NCBI GenBank assembly: GCA_902729415.1
Contig: CACVCF010000112.1
Coordinates: 215,583 to 279,582 of the forward strand
Length of the DNA stretch: 64,000 bases
From: Terasakiella magnetica
GTDB lineage: Bacteria > Pseudomonadota > Alphaproteobacteria > Rhodospirillales > Magnetospirillaceae
Direction of reading: 5' to 3'
Part shown: positions 1 through 8,785 of the stretch, in pieces
Position numbering within the stretch: the stretch's first letter is position 1
Layout of the letters: every line of letters starts with the position of its first letter
Program-made: the position numbers and the translations under genes
Notes under the pieces: generated by a model
Told to the model about the DNA's origin: nothing
Database searches by the model: none
The model's input: the letters and a program-made list of their open reading frames with translations, nothing else

Positions 1-7
1 GACCCCT

Positions 8-592
8 ATGGATGCCTTCTTCACTTCCCTGGCCGTGGTCACCGCCGCCGAGATCGGTGACAAGACCCAGCTTCTTGCCCTGCTGCTGGCCGCCAAGTTC
101 CGTAAGCCTATGCCGGTGGTGGCTGGAATCTTTGTTGCCACCCTGGCCAATCACGGGATTGCCGCCGGAATCGGTGTTGCCGTTGCCCAGTGGATGGGGC
201 CGGATCTCATGCGCTGGATCGTCGGCCTTTCCTTTATTGCCATGGCGGCTTGGACCTTGGTTCCCGACAAGATGGACGACGAGCCCAGGATGTGGGAGCG
301 GGCAGGGGCCTTTGTCGCTACCGCTATCTCGTTCTTTCTGGTCGAGATCGGCGACAAGACCCAGATCGCCACCGTGGCGCTGGGAGCGCGATTCGGTGAC
401 CTGCTGTGGGTCACCGCCGGGACCACCCTGGGGATGCTGATCGCCGATGTCCCCGCCGTCTTCATCGGCGGCGCCATGGCCGAGCGCCTGCCGCTTAAGT
501 TGATGCGGATGGTGGCGGCGGCTCTGTTTGCCCTTCTCGGCGTGCTGGCGTTGACCGATGTGGGGGCGGGGCTGCTTAAGGGAGGATGGTAA
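8..592 (+). CDS. GDT1/TMEM165 (UPF0016) family membrane protein
   Basis: Small hydrophobic protein of 194 residues with two copies of the family signature E-x-G-D-K-T, at residues 15-20 and 113-118, in two repeated halves of three predicted membrane helices each. That inverted-repeat layout is typical of the GDT1/TMEM165/MneA family. Characterised members move Mn2+ or Ca2+ across membranes; in bacteria, Mn2+ export is the best supported role. It is expected in the inner membrane. It converges on ssb, with a shared hairpin terminator between them. The start lies within eight bases of the window edge, so upstream context is unseen. The family call is firm; substrate is inferred. Confidence 0.88.
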   Translation: MDAFFTSLAVVTAAEIGDKTQLLALLLAAKFRKPMPVVAGIFVATLANHGIAAGIGVAVAQWMGPDLMRWIVGLSFIAMAAWTLVPDKMDDEPRMWERAGAFVATAISFFLVEIGDKTQIATVALGARFGDLLWVTAGTTLGMLIADVPAVFIGGAMAERLPLKLMRMVAAALFALLGVLALTDVGAGLLKGGW

Positions 593-593
593 T

Positions 594-630
594 AAAAAAC
601 GGCGGAACATCAATGTGCTCCGCCGTTTTT
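594..630. terminator. Bidirectional intrinsic terminator between the GDT1-like gene and ssb
   Basis: Seven-base stem CGGCGGA (600-606) and TCCGCCG (619-625) with a 12-base loop. It is flanked by six A on the left and five T on the right, so it can end transcripts from both converging genes. Confidence 0.85.
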
Positions 631-641
631 CTCCGCTCTGA

Positions 642-1145
642 TCAGAACGGGATTTCGTCGTCCATATCCGCCGGTGGTTCCCAGCTCTGGCCGCCGCCCT
701 GACGGCCGCCGCCACCACCGCCGCCGCCTTGACGCGGGGACTCGTCATAGCCGCCACCACCGCCGCCATACCCGCCGCCGCCGCCACCGCTGTCGCCACG
801 GCCGCCCAGCAGGGTCAGCTCACCCTTGAAGCGGCCGATCACCACTTCGGTGGAATACTTTTCCTGGCCGGATTGGTCGGTCCATTTGCGGGTCTGGAGT
901 GCGCCTTCGATATAGACCGTGCTGCCCTTCTTCAAGTAGCGCTCGGCGATGTCGCCCAAATGGGGATTGAAGATCACGACGCGGTGCCACTCGGTCTTTT
1001 CCTTGCGTTCGCCGGTGGCGCGATCCTTCCAGCTTTCCGAGGTCGCAATGTTAAGATTGACGATCTTGGAACCGTCCTGAGACGTGCGCACTTCGGGATC
1101 TCGCCCCAGATTGCCAACCAAAATCACTTTATTGACGCCGGCCAT
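642..1145 (-). CDS. ssb: Single-stranded DNA-binding protein
   Basis: Protein of 167 residues. Residues 1 to about 110 form the OB fold, with the family opening [21 protein letters not shown] glycine-rich linker (about 112-155) follows, and the protein ends in the acidic tail DMDDEIPF that recruits replication and repair partners. It coats single-stranded DNA as a tetramer in replication, recombination and repair. It lies divergently upstream of gyrA with one small gene between. Size and architecture are normal, and the start follows the usual family N-terminus. Confidence 0.97.
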   Translation of the reverse strand: MAGVNKVILVGNLGRDPEVRTSQDGSKIVNLNIATSESWKDRATGERKEKTEWHRVVIFNPHLGDIAERYLKKGSTVYIEGALQTRKWTDQSGQEKYSTEVVIGRFKGELTLLGGRGDSGGGGGGYGGGGGGYDESPRQGGGGGGGGRQGGGQSWEPPADMDDEIPF

Positions 1146-1212
1146 AGCGCTGTCGCTCCCATTGGAAAAATCGGAGCGGATCGTACTGCAAGCGCCTTCC
1201 CCGAGGAAGGGC

Positions 1213-1623
1213 TTAATGGCGGGTCTTGGTGGGCGAAGCGGGCATCATGCGGCCCAGCAGGGAATTCAGCGATCTGACAAAAGTGCCGGTGCCGCCCCGG
1301 TGCATGCGTAGATTGATCTCGCCGCCATTGGCGAGGCGAAAGCCCAGCACCACGGATTCGTCGTCGGCTTCGGGGCGGACGGTCCAGCGGTCGACCTGCA
1401 TGACCGGGGCGGTGGGGCCTTTGGCTGCGCCCGCGCCCGCGCCCTCGGCTTCGGCCATCCGCCCGGCGGTTTCCAGCCAGGACGCCAGGATTCCCAACTG
1501 GTCCAGCGGCAGCATGACCACGGTTTCCTCGCCCGATTCGTCCAGCAGGACGACGCGCACGGACTCGCCGGTATCGGAGGTCCGGGCCGAAAGCACCTGC
1601 TGGGCGGAGATTACCTTTTTCAT
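1213..1623 (-). CDS. Conserved hypothetical protein upstream of ssb
   Basis: Protein of 136 residues, not recognised. The N-terminal half looks like a short beta-rich domain (segments [19 protein letters not shown] and [19 protein letters not shown]) around an Ala/Gly/Glu-rich linker near residues 55-75. There is no signal peptide or membrane segment. It is read in the same direction as ssb, 67 bases upstream, so the two may be cotranscribed. The upstream ribosome site is weak. It was preferred over ORFs on the opposite strand because its residue pattern alternates like a folded domain, while the others are Arg/Pro/Ser-rich shadows. Confidence 0.6.
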   Translation of the reverse strand: MKKVISAQQVLSARTSDTGESVRVVLLDESGEETVVMLPLDQLGILASWLETAGRMAEAEGAGAGAAKGPTAPVMQVDRWTVRPEADDESVVLGFRLANGGEINLRMHRGGTGTFVRSLNSLLGRMMPASPTKTRH

Positions 1624-1783
1624 GATCAGGCAGTATGACAGAGATGGGCGCAGAGTTCATCGCCCTCATAGTTGTCGCACTGCACGATATCTGGTAGCGT
1701 GCGCCACCGTGGCAGTCTAGCCACCGTAATTTTTGGCCGGAAGGGTGCCCGGCTTTTCACGAGAAATTGACGGGAAGATTTCG

Positions 1784-4468
1784 TTGACCACGCCTCCTGC
1801 GTTGCCGCAATTCGACATCACTCCGGTCACCATCGAAGACGAGATGAAGCGGTCCTATCTCGATTACGCCATGAGCGTGATCGTGAGCCGGGCCCTTCCC
1901 GACGTCCGCGACGGCCTGAAGCCGGTTCATCGCCGCATCCTCTTCGCCATGAAAGAGGCCGGATACGACTATAACAAGCCGTTCCGTAAATCGGCCCGTA
2001 TCGTCGGCGACGTGATGGGTAAGTATCACCCCCACGGCGATTCCTCGATCTATGACGCCATGGTGCGCATGGCGCAAAACTTCTCCATGCGCCTGATGCT
2101 GATCGACGGTCAGGGCAATTTCGGCTCCATGGACGGCGATCCGCCCGCGGCCATGCGCTATACCGAGGCGCGTCTGGCGCGTTCGGGGCATGCGCTGATC
2201 GAAGATATCGACAAGGACACCGTCGATTTCCAGGCCAATTACGACGAATCCACCCACGAACCCGTGGTTCTGCCCGCGCGTTTTCCCAATCTGCTGGTCA
2301 ACGGCGCCGGCGGTATCGCGGTGGGCATGGCGACCAACATTCCGCCCCACAATCTGGGCGAGGTGATCGACGCCTGCTGCGCCTATATCGACAATCCCGA
2401 GGTGACGCCGGAACAGCTGATGGAGTTGGTGCCCGGTCCCGACTTCCCCACCGGCGGCATCATCCTGGGACGGTCCGGCATCCGCGCCGCTCATCTGACC
2501 GGGCGCGGCTCGGTGGTGATGCGCGGCCGTGTTCATATCGAAGATATCCGCAAGGACCGCGAAGCCATCGTGGTGACCGAAGTTCCCTATCAGGTGAACA
2601 AGGCCCGCATGCTGGAGCAGATTGCCGAACTGGTCCGCGACAAGAAGATCGAGGGTATCTCCGATCTGCGCGACGAATCCGACCGCGATGGCGTGCGGGT
2701 GGTGATCGAGGTCAAGCGCGACGCCATCGCCGACGTGGTGCTGGCCCAGCTTTACAAGTTCACGCCGCTTCAGACCAGTTTCGGCGTCAACTCGCTGGCG
2801 CTCAACGGCGGCCGCCCCATGATGATGACGCTGCGCGACATCATCAAAGCCTTCATCGCCTTCCGCGAGGAAGTGATCACCCGGCGCACCATCTTCGAGC
2901 TGGGCAAGGCCCGCGACCGTGCCCATATCCTGGCCGGTCTGGCCATCGCCGTGGCCAATATCGACGAGGTCATCCGCCTGATCCGCGCCGCACCCGATCC
3001 CGTCACCGCGCGCGAGCAGCTGATGGGGCGCGAGTGGGCGGTGGGCGACGTCGAGCCGCTGATCCGTCTGATCGACGAGCCTGGGCGCGGCATCACCGAC
3101 GGCAAGTACAGCCTGTCGGAAATCCAGGCCAAGGCCATTCTCGATCTGCGCTTGCACCGCCTGACCGGGCTGGAGCGCGACAAGATCGGCGACGAGCTGC
3201 GCGAGATCGGCCGCGAGATCGAGGAATACCTCCTGATCCTGTCGTCGCGTCCGCGTCTTTACGAGGTCATGCGCCAGGAACTCATGGACATCCGGGTCCA
3301 GTTCGCCACGCCGCGGCGCACCACCATCGAGGAGAATGAGTTCGAGGCCGATATCGAGGATCTGATCGCCCGCGAGGATATGGTGGTGACGGTGACCAAC
3401 ACCGGCTACATCAAGCGGGTGCCGCTGTCGGCCTATCGCGCCCAGAAGCGGGGCGGCAAGGGCCGTTCGGGCATGAACATCAAGGAAGAGGATTTCCTCA
3501 ATCAGGTGTTCGTGACCAGCACCCATACCCCGGTGCTGTTCTTCTCCTCGACCGGCATCGCCTACAAGCTGAAAGTCTATCGCCTGCCGCTGGGCACGCC
3601 CCAGGCGCGCGGTAAGGCCATGGTCAACATCTTGCCACTGGGCGAGGGGGAGACCATCTCCACCGTCATGCCCTTGCCCGAGGATGAAAGTACCTGGAGC
3701 GAGCTGCATGTGGCCTTCGCCACCTCGGTGGGCGACGTGCGGCGCAATCTGCTGTCCGACTTCACCGAAGTGCGCGCCAACGGCAAGATTGCCATGAAGC
3801 TGGGCGAAACCGACCGCCTGATCGCAGTCCAGCCGTGTTCGGAGGCTGACGATATCCTGCTGGCCACCCGCATGGGCAAGGCGATCCGCTTTGCCGTGCC
3901 TGAGGTTCGTGTGTTCAAGGGCCGCGATTCCACCGGTGTCCGCGGTATCCGTTTGGAGGCGGAGGACGAGGTTATCTCCATGTCCGTGGTCCGACATGTG
4001 AACTTCGACAGCGAGACCCGCGACGCCTTCCTGCGTGGCGATCTCCCCGCCGAACAATCGGAAAAGATGGCGGCCGAGCAGCAATTCGTGCTGACCGTCA
4101 CCGAGAACGGCTATGGCAAACGCACCTCAGCCTATGAATACCGCATCACCGGACGCGGCGGTCAGGGTATCGCCAATCTGGACATGACCGCCAAGACCGG
4201 TCCGGTGGTGGCGTCGTTCCCGGTTAACCATGCCGATGACATCATGTTGGTGAGCGATGGCGGCAAGCTGATCCGCATGCCGGTCGATGATATCCGCATT
4301 GCCGGACGCAAGACCCAGGGTGTGACGCTGTTGCGTACCGCCGAGGGCGAACGCGTGGTTTCGGCGGCGCGGCTGTGTGATATCAGCAGCGGCGACGATG
4401 CCGAGGATGGCGACGGGGACGAGGGCGAGGACGCTTCCGAACCCATGGCGGAGAGTTCCGATGACTAA
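1784..4468 (+). CDS. gyrA: DNA gyrase subunit A
   Basis: Introduces negative supercoils together with GyrB. The catalytic Tyr is Tyr126 (context MRYTEAR). The quinolone-determining region reads [10 protein letters not shown], with Ser87 and Asp91 at the positions equivalent to E. coli Ser83 and Asp87, so no classical resistance change is present. The C-terminal DNA-wrapping domain carries the GyrA box QKRGGKG, and the protein ends in a long acidic tail. The start is taken as TTG 1784, preceded by GGGAAG, which gives the usual N-terminus [10 protein letters not shown] and 894 residues. An in-frame TTG at 1733 would add 17 residues. coaD overlaps the end by 8 bases, so the genes are probably coupled. 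Confidence 0.97.
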   Translation: MTTPPALPQFDITPVTIEDEMKRSYLDYAMSVIVSRALPDVRDGLKPVHRRILFAMKEAGYDYNKPFRKSARIVGDVMGKYHPHGDSSIYDAMVRMAQNFSMRLMLIDGQGNFGSMDGDPPAAMRYTEARLARSGHALIEDIDKDTVDFQANYDESTHEPVVLPARFPNLLVNGAGGIAVGMATNIPPHNLGEVIDACCAYIDNPEVTPEQLMELVPGPDFPTGGIILGRSGIRAAHLTGRGSVVMRGRVHIEDIRKDREAIVVTEVPYQVNKARMLEQIAELVRDKKIEGISDLRDESDRDGVRVVIEVKRDAIADVVLAQLYKFTPLQTSFGVNSLALNGGRPMMMTLRDIIKAFIAFREEVITRRTIFELGKARDRAHILAGLAIAVANIDEVIRLIRAAPDPVTAREQLMGREWAVGDVEPLIRLIDEPGRGITDGKYSLSEIQAKAILDLRLHRLTGLERDKIGDELREIGREIEEYLLILSSRPRLYEVMRQELMDIRVQFATPRRTTIEENEFEADIEDLIAREDMVVTVTNTGYIKRVPLSAYRAQKRGGKGRSGMNIKEEDFLNQVFVTSTHTPVLFFSSTGIAYKLKVYRLPLGTPQARGKAMVNILPLGEGETISTVMPLPEDESTWSELHVAFATSVGDVRRNLLSDFTEVRANGKIAMKLGETDRLIAVQPCSEADDILLATRMGKAIRFAVPEVRVFKGRDSTGVRGIRLEAEDEVISMSVVRHVNFDSETRDAFLRGDLPAEQSEKMAAEQQFVLTVTENGYGKRTSAYEYRITGRGGQGIANLDMTAKTGPVVASFPVNHADDIMLVSDGGKLIRMPVDDIRIAGRKTQGVTLLRTAEGERVVSAARLCDISSGDDAEDGDGDEGEDASEPMAESSDD

Positions 4469-4961
4469 GCGGCGGGTGGGGCTTTATCCCGGCACTTTTG
4501 ATCCGGTGACCAACGGTCATCTCGATATCGTGGCCCGCGCGGCGGGGTTGGTGGATCATCTGATCGTGGCCGTGGCCGCCAATGCGGGCAAGGGGCCTTT
4601 GTTCTCCCTGGACGAGCGTCTGGTCATGGCCAAGGCCGAGATGGCCAATCTTGAGACCCAGGTCGGGGTCAGCATCGAGGTGCGGGCCTTTGACACCCTG
4701 CTGGTGGAGTTCACCAAGTCGTGCGGCGCCAATCTGATCGTGCGCGGCCTCAGGGCGGTTTCGGATTTCGAGTATGAATTCCAGATGGCGGGTATGAATG
4801 CCCGGCTGTCGCCCGAGATCGAGACCCTGTTTCTGATGGCGTCAGAGCGCTGTCAGTTCATCTCGTCGCGCTTCGTCAAGGAGATCGGGCGCCTCGGCGG
4901 CGATATTTCGCAATTCGTCAGCCCGCGCGTGAAGATGAAACTAGACGAAAAATTCGTGTAA
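4461..4961 (+). CDS. coaD: Phosphopantetheine adenylyltransferase
   Basis: Penultimate step of coenzyme A synthesis: ATP plus 4'-phosphopantetheine gives dephospho-CoA and pyrophosphate. The 166-residue protein has the nucleotidyltransferase opening [17 protein letters not shown] with the T-x-G-H motif, and the family C-terminal motif [13 protein letters not shown] 4461 lies inside the end of gyrA (8-base overlap), giving the standard N-terminus [12 protein letters not shown] longer upstream frame only translates the acidic tail region of gyrA in another frame. A cyclophilin gene follows about 48 bases later. Confidence 0.97.
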   Translation: MTKRRVGLYPGTFDPVTNGHLDIVARAAGLVDHLIVAVAANAGKGPLFSLDERLVMAKAEMANLETQVGVSIEVRAFDTLLVEFTKSCGANLIVRGLRAVSDFEYEFQMAGMNARLSPEIETLFLMASERCQFISSRFVKEIGRLGGDISQFVSPRVKMKLDEKFV

Positions 4962-5009
4962 TTGGTTTGTGCCCGCATCACCGTGCGGGCCGGGACATGG
5001 GAGGTCCAT

Positions 5010-5483
5010 GTGGACGCTGAGAATACGCTTTATCTGGAATTGAAGGACGGTCGCGTTGTGATCCAACTGCGCCCTGATCTGGCTCCTAATCATGTGGCCC
5101 GGATCAAGGAACTGGCACGCGCCAAATACTACGACGGTCTGAAGTTCCATCGCGTCATCGATGGCTTCATGGCCCAGACCGGATGCCCCAAGGGCACCGG
5201 GACCGGCGGGTCCGGCACCAACCTCAAGGCCGAGTTCTCCAAGGAGAAGCATGTGCGCGGCTCGTGTTCCATGGCCCGCGCCGCCAGCCCCGACAGTGCC
5301 GATTCCCAGTTCTTCATCATGTTCGACGAATCGCCCCATCTGGATGGCAAGTACACCTTGTGGGGGCAAGTGACCGAAGGCATGGAATTTGTTGATGCCA
5401 TCAAGAAGGGCGCCAAGGCGCGCAATGGGTCGGTCGATGACCCCGATTGCATCGTCACCTTGCGCGTCGCCGCCGATTGCTGA
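5010..5483 (+). CDS. ppiB: Cytosolic peptidyl-prolyl cis-trans isomerase, cyclophilin type
   Basis: Cyclophilin of 157 residues with the active-site segment FHRVIDGFMAQTGCP and the core SMARAASPDSADSQFFIMF. It has no signal peptide, so it is expected in the cytoplasm, where it speeds proline isomerisation during folding. The start is taken as GTG 5010, because GGGAGG sits six to eleven bases before it and the protein then begins right at the first cyclophilin strand; a TTG at 4962 would add 16 unlikely residues. It is followed 14 bases later by a secreted paralogue, a tandem duplication common in alphaproteobacteria. Confidence 0.93.
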   Translation: MDAENTLYLELKDGRVVIQLRPDLAPNHVARIKELARAKYYDGLKFHRVIDGFMAQTGCPKGTGTGGSGTNLKAEFSKEKHVRGSCSMARAASPDSADSQFFIMFDESPHLDGKYTLWGQVTEGMEFVDAIKKGAKARNGSVDDPDCIVTLRVAADC

Positions 5484-5497
5484 GGACGGAAGCCAAA

Positions 5498-6055
5498 ATG
5501 ATCACTCTTTTATTCAAGCGCGCTATCCTGGCGCTTTCCGCAGTTCTGTTCCTGTCGGTTCAGCCTGCTTTGGCCGCCGATCCGGAAAATACCCTGGTCA
5601 TGGATCTGGCCAACGGCAAGGTCGTGATCGAGCTGCGCAACGATCTGGCGCCCAAGCATGTGGCTCGGATCAAGGAACTGACCCGCAAGGGTTTTTATGA
5701 CGGGACCCCGTTCCACCGCGTGCTTGAAGGCTTCATGGCCCAAGGCGGCGACCCGACCGGTACCGGGACCGGCGGCTCTGGCACCAAGCTGCGGGCCGAG
5801 TTCTCGGGCGAGCCCTTTGTTCGCGGCGTGGTCGGTATGGCCCGTTCGGCCAGCCCCGACAGCGCCGATTCCCAGTTCTTCATCATGTTCGGTGCCGCCG
5901 CCAGCCTGGACGGCAAGTACACCATCGTCGGCAAGGTGCTTGAGGGCATGGAATTCGTCGACCGCATCAAGCGCGGCGACGCTTCGGACAACGGTCTGGT
6001 GTCCAAGCCCGACAAGCTGGTGCGGATGCAGGTTCTGGCCGACGTCAAGAAGTAG
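5498..6055 (+). CDS. ppiA: Periplasmic peptidyl-prolyl cis-trans isomerase, cyclophilin type
   Basis: Cyclophilin of 185 residues with an N-terminal signal peptide (hydrophobic core ILALSAVLFLSVQ, cleavage predicted after QPALA, leaving ADPEN). The catalytic segment FHRVLEGFMAQGGDP and the core SPDSADSQFFIMF match the cytosolic paralogue immediately upstream. It probably assists folding of exported proteins. ATG 5498 is preceded by GAGGACGGA; an upstream ATG would place an Arg-rich stretch before the signal peptide. It is the last gene of the gyrA-coaD-ppiB-ppiA run, before tRNA-Lys. Confidence 0.94.
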   Translation: MITLLFKRAILALSAVLFLSVQPALAADPENTLVMDLANGKVVIELRNDLAPKHVARIKELTRKGFYDGTPFHRVLEGFMAQGGDPTGTGTGGSGTKLRAEFSGEPFVRGVVGMARSASPDSADSQFFIMFGAAASLDGKYTIVGKVLEGMEFVDRIKRGDASDNGLVSKPDKLVRMQVLADVKK

Positions 6056-6063
6056 ACCGACTG

Positions 6064-6092
6064 TTGACGGAGTGCGCTTGCCTCACTATGGT
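6064..6092 (+). promoter_or_regulatory. Sigma-70 type promoter for tRNA-Lys
   Basis: TTGACG at 6064-6069 and TATGGT at 6087-6092 with an ideal 17-base spacer, placing the start of transcription about ten bases before the mature tRNA 5' end. Confidence 0.65.
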
Positions 6093-6109
6093 GAGCGCCC
6101 TTTCGAGAT

Positions 6110-6185
6110 GGGCCCGTAGCTCAGTTGGTAGAGCAAGCGACTTTTAATCGAGAGGTCCCGGGTTCGAGTCCCGGCGGGCCCACCA
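6110..6185 (+). tRNA. tRNA-Lys (anticodon TTT)
   Basis: 76 bases including an encoded CCA. The acceptor stem is GGGCCCG/CGGGCCC, the D arm GCTC/GAGC, and the T arm CCGGG-TTCGAGT-CCCGG. The anticodon loop CTTTTAA gives anticodon TTT. The anticodon stem AGCGA/TCGAG pairs only in its three loop-proximal positions; the two outer pairs are A/G and G/A mismatches, which is unusual. It has its own promoter upstream and a strong terminator downstream. Confidence 0.93.
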
Positions 6186-6200
6186 CTCTCGGAAATGAAT

Positions 6201-6232
6201 AAGGGGCTGATCCCAGTGGATCAGCCCCTTTT
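6201..6232 (+). terminator. Intrinsic terminator after tRNA-Lys
   Basis: Perfect 13-base stem (6201-6213 with 6218-6230), loop CAGT, followed by T residues. It also has an A pair on the left and may serve the converging small gene at 6256-6519. Confidence 0.85.
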
Positions 6233-6255
6233 CGTTGATATATGGTGTAGAGTGT

Positions 6256-6519
6256 CTATTTCCAACCAGCGGCAGCCTCGCAGGCCTTCATTTCCTTGGG
6301 ATGAGACTTTTCCCATGTAGAGATGGACTGGCTTTCATTGCTGTCCATCTTGTCATTCATACAGGTGCAATACTTGTTGACAACATCAGGCGCGACCTTG
6401 GCGTCAGCGTTGTCTTTCATACATTTTGCGATCCACTTCATATCGTCCGCGTCGGCATAAGCGGTGCTGGGTGCCAGGGCAGACAATCCAATCAACAATG
6501 CGGCGGCAAAATATTTCAT
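6256..6519 (-). CDS. Small secreted Cys-containing protein, unknown function
   Basis: Protein of 87 residues with a clear signal peptide (cleavage expected after PSTAYA). The mature part of about 65 residues has four cysteines (contexts KCMKD, YCTCM, ACEAA), which could form two disulfides in the periplasm. It is rich in Lys, Asp and Met. The upstream sequence has CGGAGGGTGC before the ATG, a good ribosome site. Not recognised as a named family. Its base composition is less GC-rich than the surroundings. It converges on tRNA-Lys and shares the hairpin region at 6201-6232. Confidence 0.75.
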   Translation of the reverse strand: MKYFAAALLIGLSALAPSTAYADADDMKWIAKCMKDNADAKVAPDVVNKYCTCMNDKMDSNESQSISTWEKSHPKEMKACEAAAGWK

Positions 6520-6635
6520 GATGCACCCTCCGGGGGATCTGGGAGGCCATCCCCTGTAGACGACCTCACTGTCCGAAAATACGGTATCGTGGATTTAATG
6601 GCTCTAAAAGCCCGGATTTTTGGTGAAGGTGAAAT

Positions 6636-6857
6636 TTAAAACAGCCAGCGTCCGATCCCCAAAGTATCGATCCCGATAAAAACGAGATTGAGCGCCCACA
6701 GAGCGCGCTCGCGCATGATCAATCCGGCGATAAACCATGCCACCGAGGAAATCAGGAAGAACACAAAGGCCCAACCGCTTTCCGGCAGGTTGAGAGCGAT
6801 CAGGAGGGCGCCGAGAGCGCCGAATCCGGTACCGATCCACTTGAGGACGGTCAGCAT
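6636..6857 (-). CDS. Small two-helix membrane protein, unknown function
   Basis: Protein of 73 residues. The start is taken as ATG 6857, because GAGGAAAT precedes it; a longer frame to 7055 would prepend an Arg/Ser-rich stretch. Two or three hydrophobic segments are visible (around residues 3-22, 27-46 and 52-68), with a positive patch MRERA between the last two, so it is probably an inner-membrane protein resembling the small YgaP/CBU_0592-like membrane domains. The function is unknown. It is divergent from the HTH gene at 6991. Confidence 0.65.
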   Translation of the reverse strand: MLTVLKWIGTGFGALGALLIALNLPESGWAFVFFLISSVAWFIAGLIMRERALWALNLVFIGIDTLGIGRWLF

Positions 6858-6935
6858 GATTTCCTCGATGACGGAGATATGATCCAACCGCGTTTGGGCG
6901 GGCAGGGGCGCGCACTGTATCGAAGCGGTATTGCC

Positions 6936-6969
6936 GTTGACAACCGTTCTTAGTCTTTGCACTGTCAAC
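6936..6969 (+). promoter_or_regulatory. Possible operator/promoter of the HTH-protein gene
   Basis: Inverted repeat GTTGACA (6936-6942) and TGTCAAC (6963-6969) separated by 20 bases, 22 bases before the start of the downstream HTH gene. The left arm doubles as a -35-like TTGACA; the -10 at the matching distance is poor. An autoregulatory operator is a guess from position and symmetry. Confidence 0.35.
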
Positions 6970-6990
6970 CGCCGTATTGACGAGGGGGAT

Positions 6991-7857
6991 ATGGATCTTT
7001 TCGAGTTGATGAGTGCGGGACGCGAGGAGAAAGCTCTCGACCGCCTGGAAGCCATTCTGGTCGCCTATAGATCCGAGGATGAGGCCGAGCAGGGTGAAGC
7101 CTTGGAGCGCGCCACCGCTTATTGTGAGCGGGAATGGGGCGGGTATCGGGCTGGACTGGAGCTTTTGGCCCGTAAACGCATGGTAGGCGAGTTTTCCGCT
7201 GTCATGCTGGAGGAGGAGGCGGTGGAACCGGGCTCCATCATCCGGGCCATCCGCACCCGCCGCCGCCGTGAGCGTGGTGAGTATGACGAGCGCGACGACA
7301 TCATTGCCCTTTATGGCGGCGAGCAGGCGGCGCGTGAGCCTACTCCCTTCGAGCGGATCTTCGTTACTGCCGCCCAGGCCCAGGCCGAGGATCGGGACGA
7401 GATGGTACTGGCGGTCTCTGCGGCCCATCCTCTGCCCACAACCGTGGCCGAAGCGCGGGCGGAAACGGTGGCTTGGGGTGAACGTCTTCATCAGCGCCGT
7501 CTGATCTTCGGGGCGTCTAGCCCGGCGGGGGGGCTGCTACCAGCCTGCGTCATCCGCCATGGTGTGGTGGAGGAGTTGTGGCGGCGCGATCTGCCCGCCG
7601 CCGATCTGGCCGATTTTACCGCTCGGCTGGACTATTGGGCCCACTACGGCGGTGGTGATGGCAGCGGCTATGCCTTGCTGGAGGCCGACCTCAGGCGCAT
7701 CACTCCGACGCTGGGAGCGGCAGTGCCGCAAGAAACCACCAAGGAACGGGCGCGGCGGCTCAAGGCGACCAATCCTGAATGGTCGCTGGCCCGTATCGGC
7801 AAGGAATTGGGCATCTCACGCCAGGCAGTTCATAAGCACCTGAAGCAGAATAGGTGA
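6991..7857 (+). CDS. Hypothetical protein with C-terminal helix-turn-helix
   Basis: Protein of 288 residues; ATG 6991 follows GAGGGGGA directly, better than an ATG at 6931. Residues 1-230 are helical, charged and unrecognised. The C-terminus is a helix-turn-helix with the stretch SLARIGKELGISRQAVHKHL at about residues 261-280, as in sigma-factor region 4 or MarR-like recognition helices, preceded by a basic segment. It may bind DNA or be a switch protein using the HTH for another partner. The upstream inverted repeat at 6936-6969 suggests it could control itself and the divergent gene at 6857. Function unknown. Confidence 0.7.
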   Translation: MDLFELMSAGREEKALDRLEAILVAYRSEDEAEQGEALERATAYCEREWGGYRAGLELLARKRMVGEFSAVMLEEEAVEPGSIIRAIRTRRRRERGEYDERDDIIALYGGEQAAREPTPFERIFVTAAQAQAEDRDEMVLAVSAAHPLPTTVAEARAETVAWGERLHQRRLIFGASSPAGGLLPACVIRHGVVEELWRRDLPAADLADFTARLDYWAHYGGGDGSGYALLEADLRRITPTLGAAVPQETTKERARRLKATNPEWSLARIGKELGISRQAVHKHLKQNR

Positions 7858-7919
7858 TTGGCGCGCTCGGACTTGGATTGTATGGTAAGACCATGCTTCC
7901 CTGTGTGAAAGGGGGCGCC

Positions 7920-8513
7920 ATGCGCCGTCTCGCCGTTCTTGCCGTTGCCTCTGCCGCCATGCTGTCGCCGTATCCGGCGGCGGCGCAGCTCCTTGATATC
8001 CTGACCGCCCCCAAGACCCTGATCGAACGTGTCGCCGAGGCCCGCTCCACCTCGGACATCGCCAAGGACAACGCCGTCGTGGTCAAGGTCAACGCTGCCA
8101 TGGCCAAGGGCGGGAGTGTGGATGCCTCGACCGAGATCTACGAGCAACGGCTGCTGATCACCGGGCTGTTCAGTGACAAGGCGACCTTGGATCAGTTCCA
8201 GAAAGATGTGAAGGCGGTCGAGGGCGTCAAGAAGCTCTATTGGCACGCCACCTATCTGGCCAAGGACGACCCCGCCCGCAAAAGCCTGCCCAGCTGGGCC
8301 GATTCCATCGCCATTGCCACCAAGGCCCAGGCCCGTCTGACCGGTGCCGTCGGCGGCTCTTATGTGAATTTCCGCGTGACCGGAGATTCCTATGGCGTGC
8401 TCTATGTGATTGGCCGCGCCCATGCCAAGGAGGAGGCGGCGAAGGTGATCGCCGCTCTGAAGGAAGGGACCGGCGTCAAGAAAGTTGTTAACTATATCGA
8501 TGTAAGGCCCTGA
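7920..8513 (+). CDS. Secreted BON-domain protein
   Basis: Protein of 197 residues. ATG 7920 follows GAAAGGGGG. It has a signal peptide (MRRLAVLAVASAAMLSPYPAAA, cut before QLLDIL). The mature part holds two BON-like modules: one near residues 48-110 (KVNAAM, then ITGLFSDKATLDQFQKDVKAVEGVKKLYW) and one near 135-197 (NFRVTGDSYGVLYVIGRAHAK, then VKKVVNYIDV). BON domains in OsmY/YraP-like proteins bind membranes or phospholipids and are common in envelope maintenance. It sits just before a small membrane protein. Function is inferred from the fold alone. Confidence 0.75.
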   Translation: MRRLAVLAVASAAMLSPYPAAAQLLDILTAPKTLIERVAEARSTSDIAKDNAVVVKVNAAMAKGGSVDASTEIYEQRLLITGLFSDKATLDQFQKDVKAVEGVKKLYWHATYLAKDDPARKSLPSWADSIAIATKAQARLTGAVGGSYVNFRVTGDSYGVLYVIGRAHAKEEAAKVIAALKEGTGVKKVVNYIDVRP

Positions 8514-8517
8514 TTTT

Positions 8518-8781
8518 ATGAATCAAACCCCCAATGCCCCCAAGCCGGGACTGCCGCGCCACGTTATCGGCGCCATCAGTGTCGCCATTGGCTTTATCGG
8601 CGGCATCGCCCTGTTGCTGATCCTGCCGCAGAAATTCGGCGTGTCGCCCAAGCTGACTGGTTTCATCTCACTGCTGGTGTGGATTGCCTCCACCTGGGCG
8701 TTTTGGACCGGGGGATCTGCCCCCAGCAAGCCGAACAACGCGCCATCCTCTCCGGCCAATCCCCCGGAGCAAGGCGCCTAA
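8518..8781 (+). CDS. Small membrane protein, unknown function
   Basis: Protein of 87 residues with two hydrophobic helices (about residues 16-37 and 43-65) and a Pro/Ala/Ser-rich, low-complexity tail. It starts four bases after the BON-protein stop, and the following EamA gene starts four bases after its own stop, so the three probably form one transcript. No recognisable family. Confidence 0.65.
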   Translation: MNQTPNAPKPGLPRHVIGAISVAIGFIGGIALLLILPQKFGVSPKLTGFISLLVWIASTWAFWTGGSAPSKPNNAPSSPANPPEQGA

Positions 8782-8785
8782 GCCG

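Noticed and set aside
1757..4084. Long 775-codon ORF antisense to gyrA
   Set aside because: It mirrors gyrA in a GC-rich genome with third-position bias; its product is His/Gln/Gly-rich, with no recognisable domain, while gyrA is certain.
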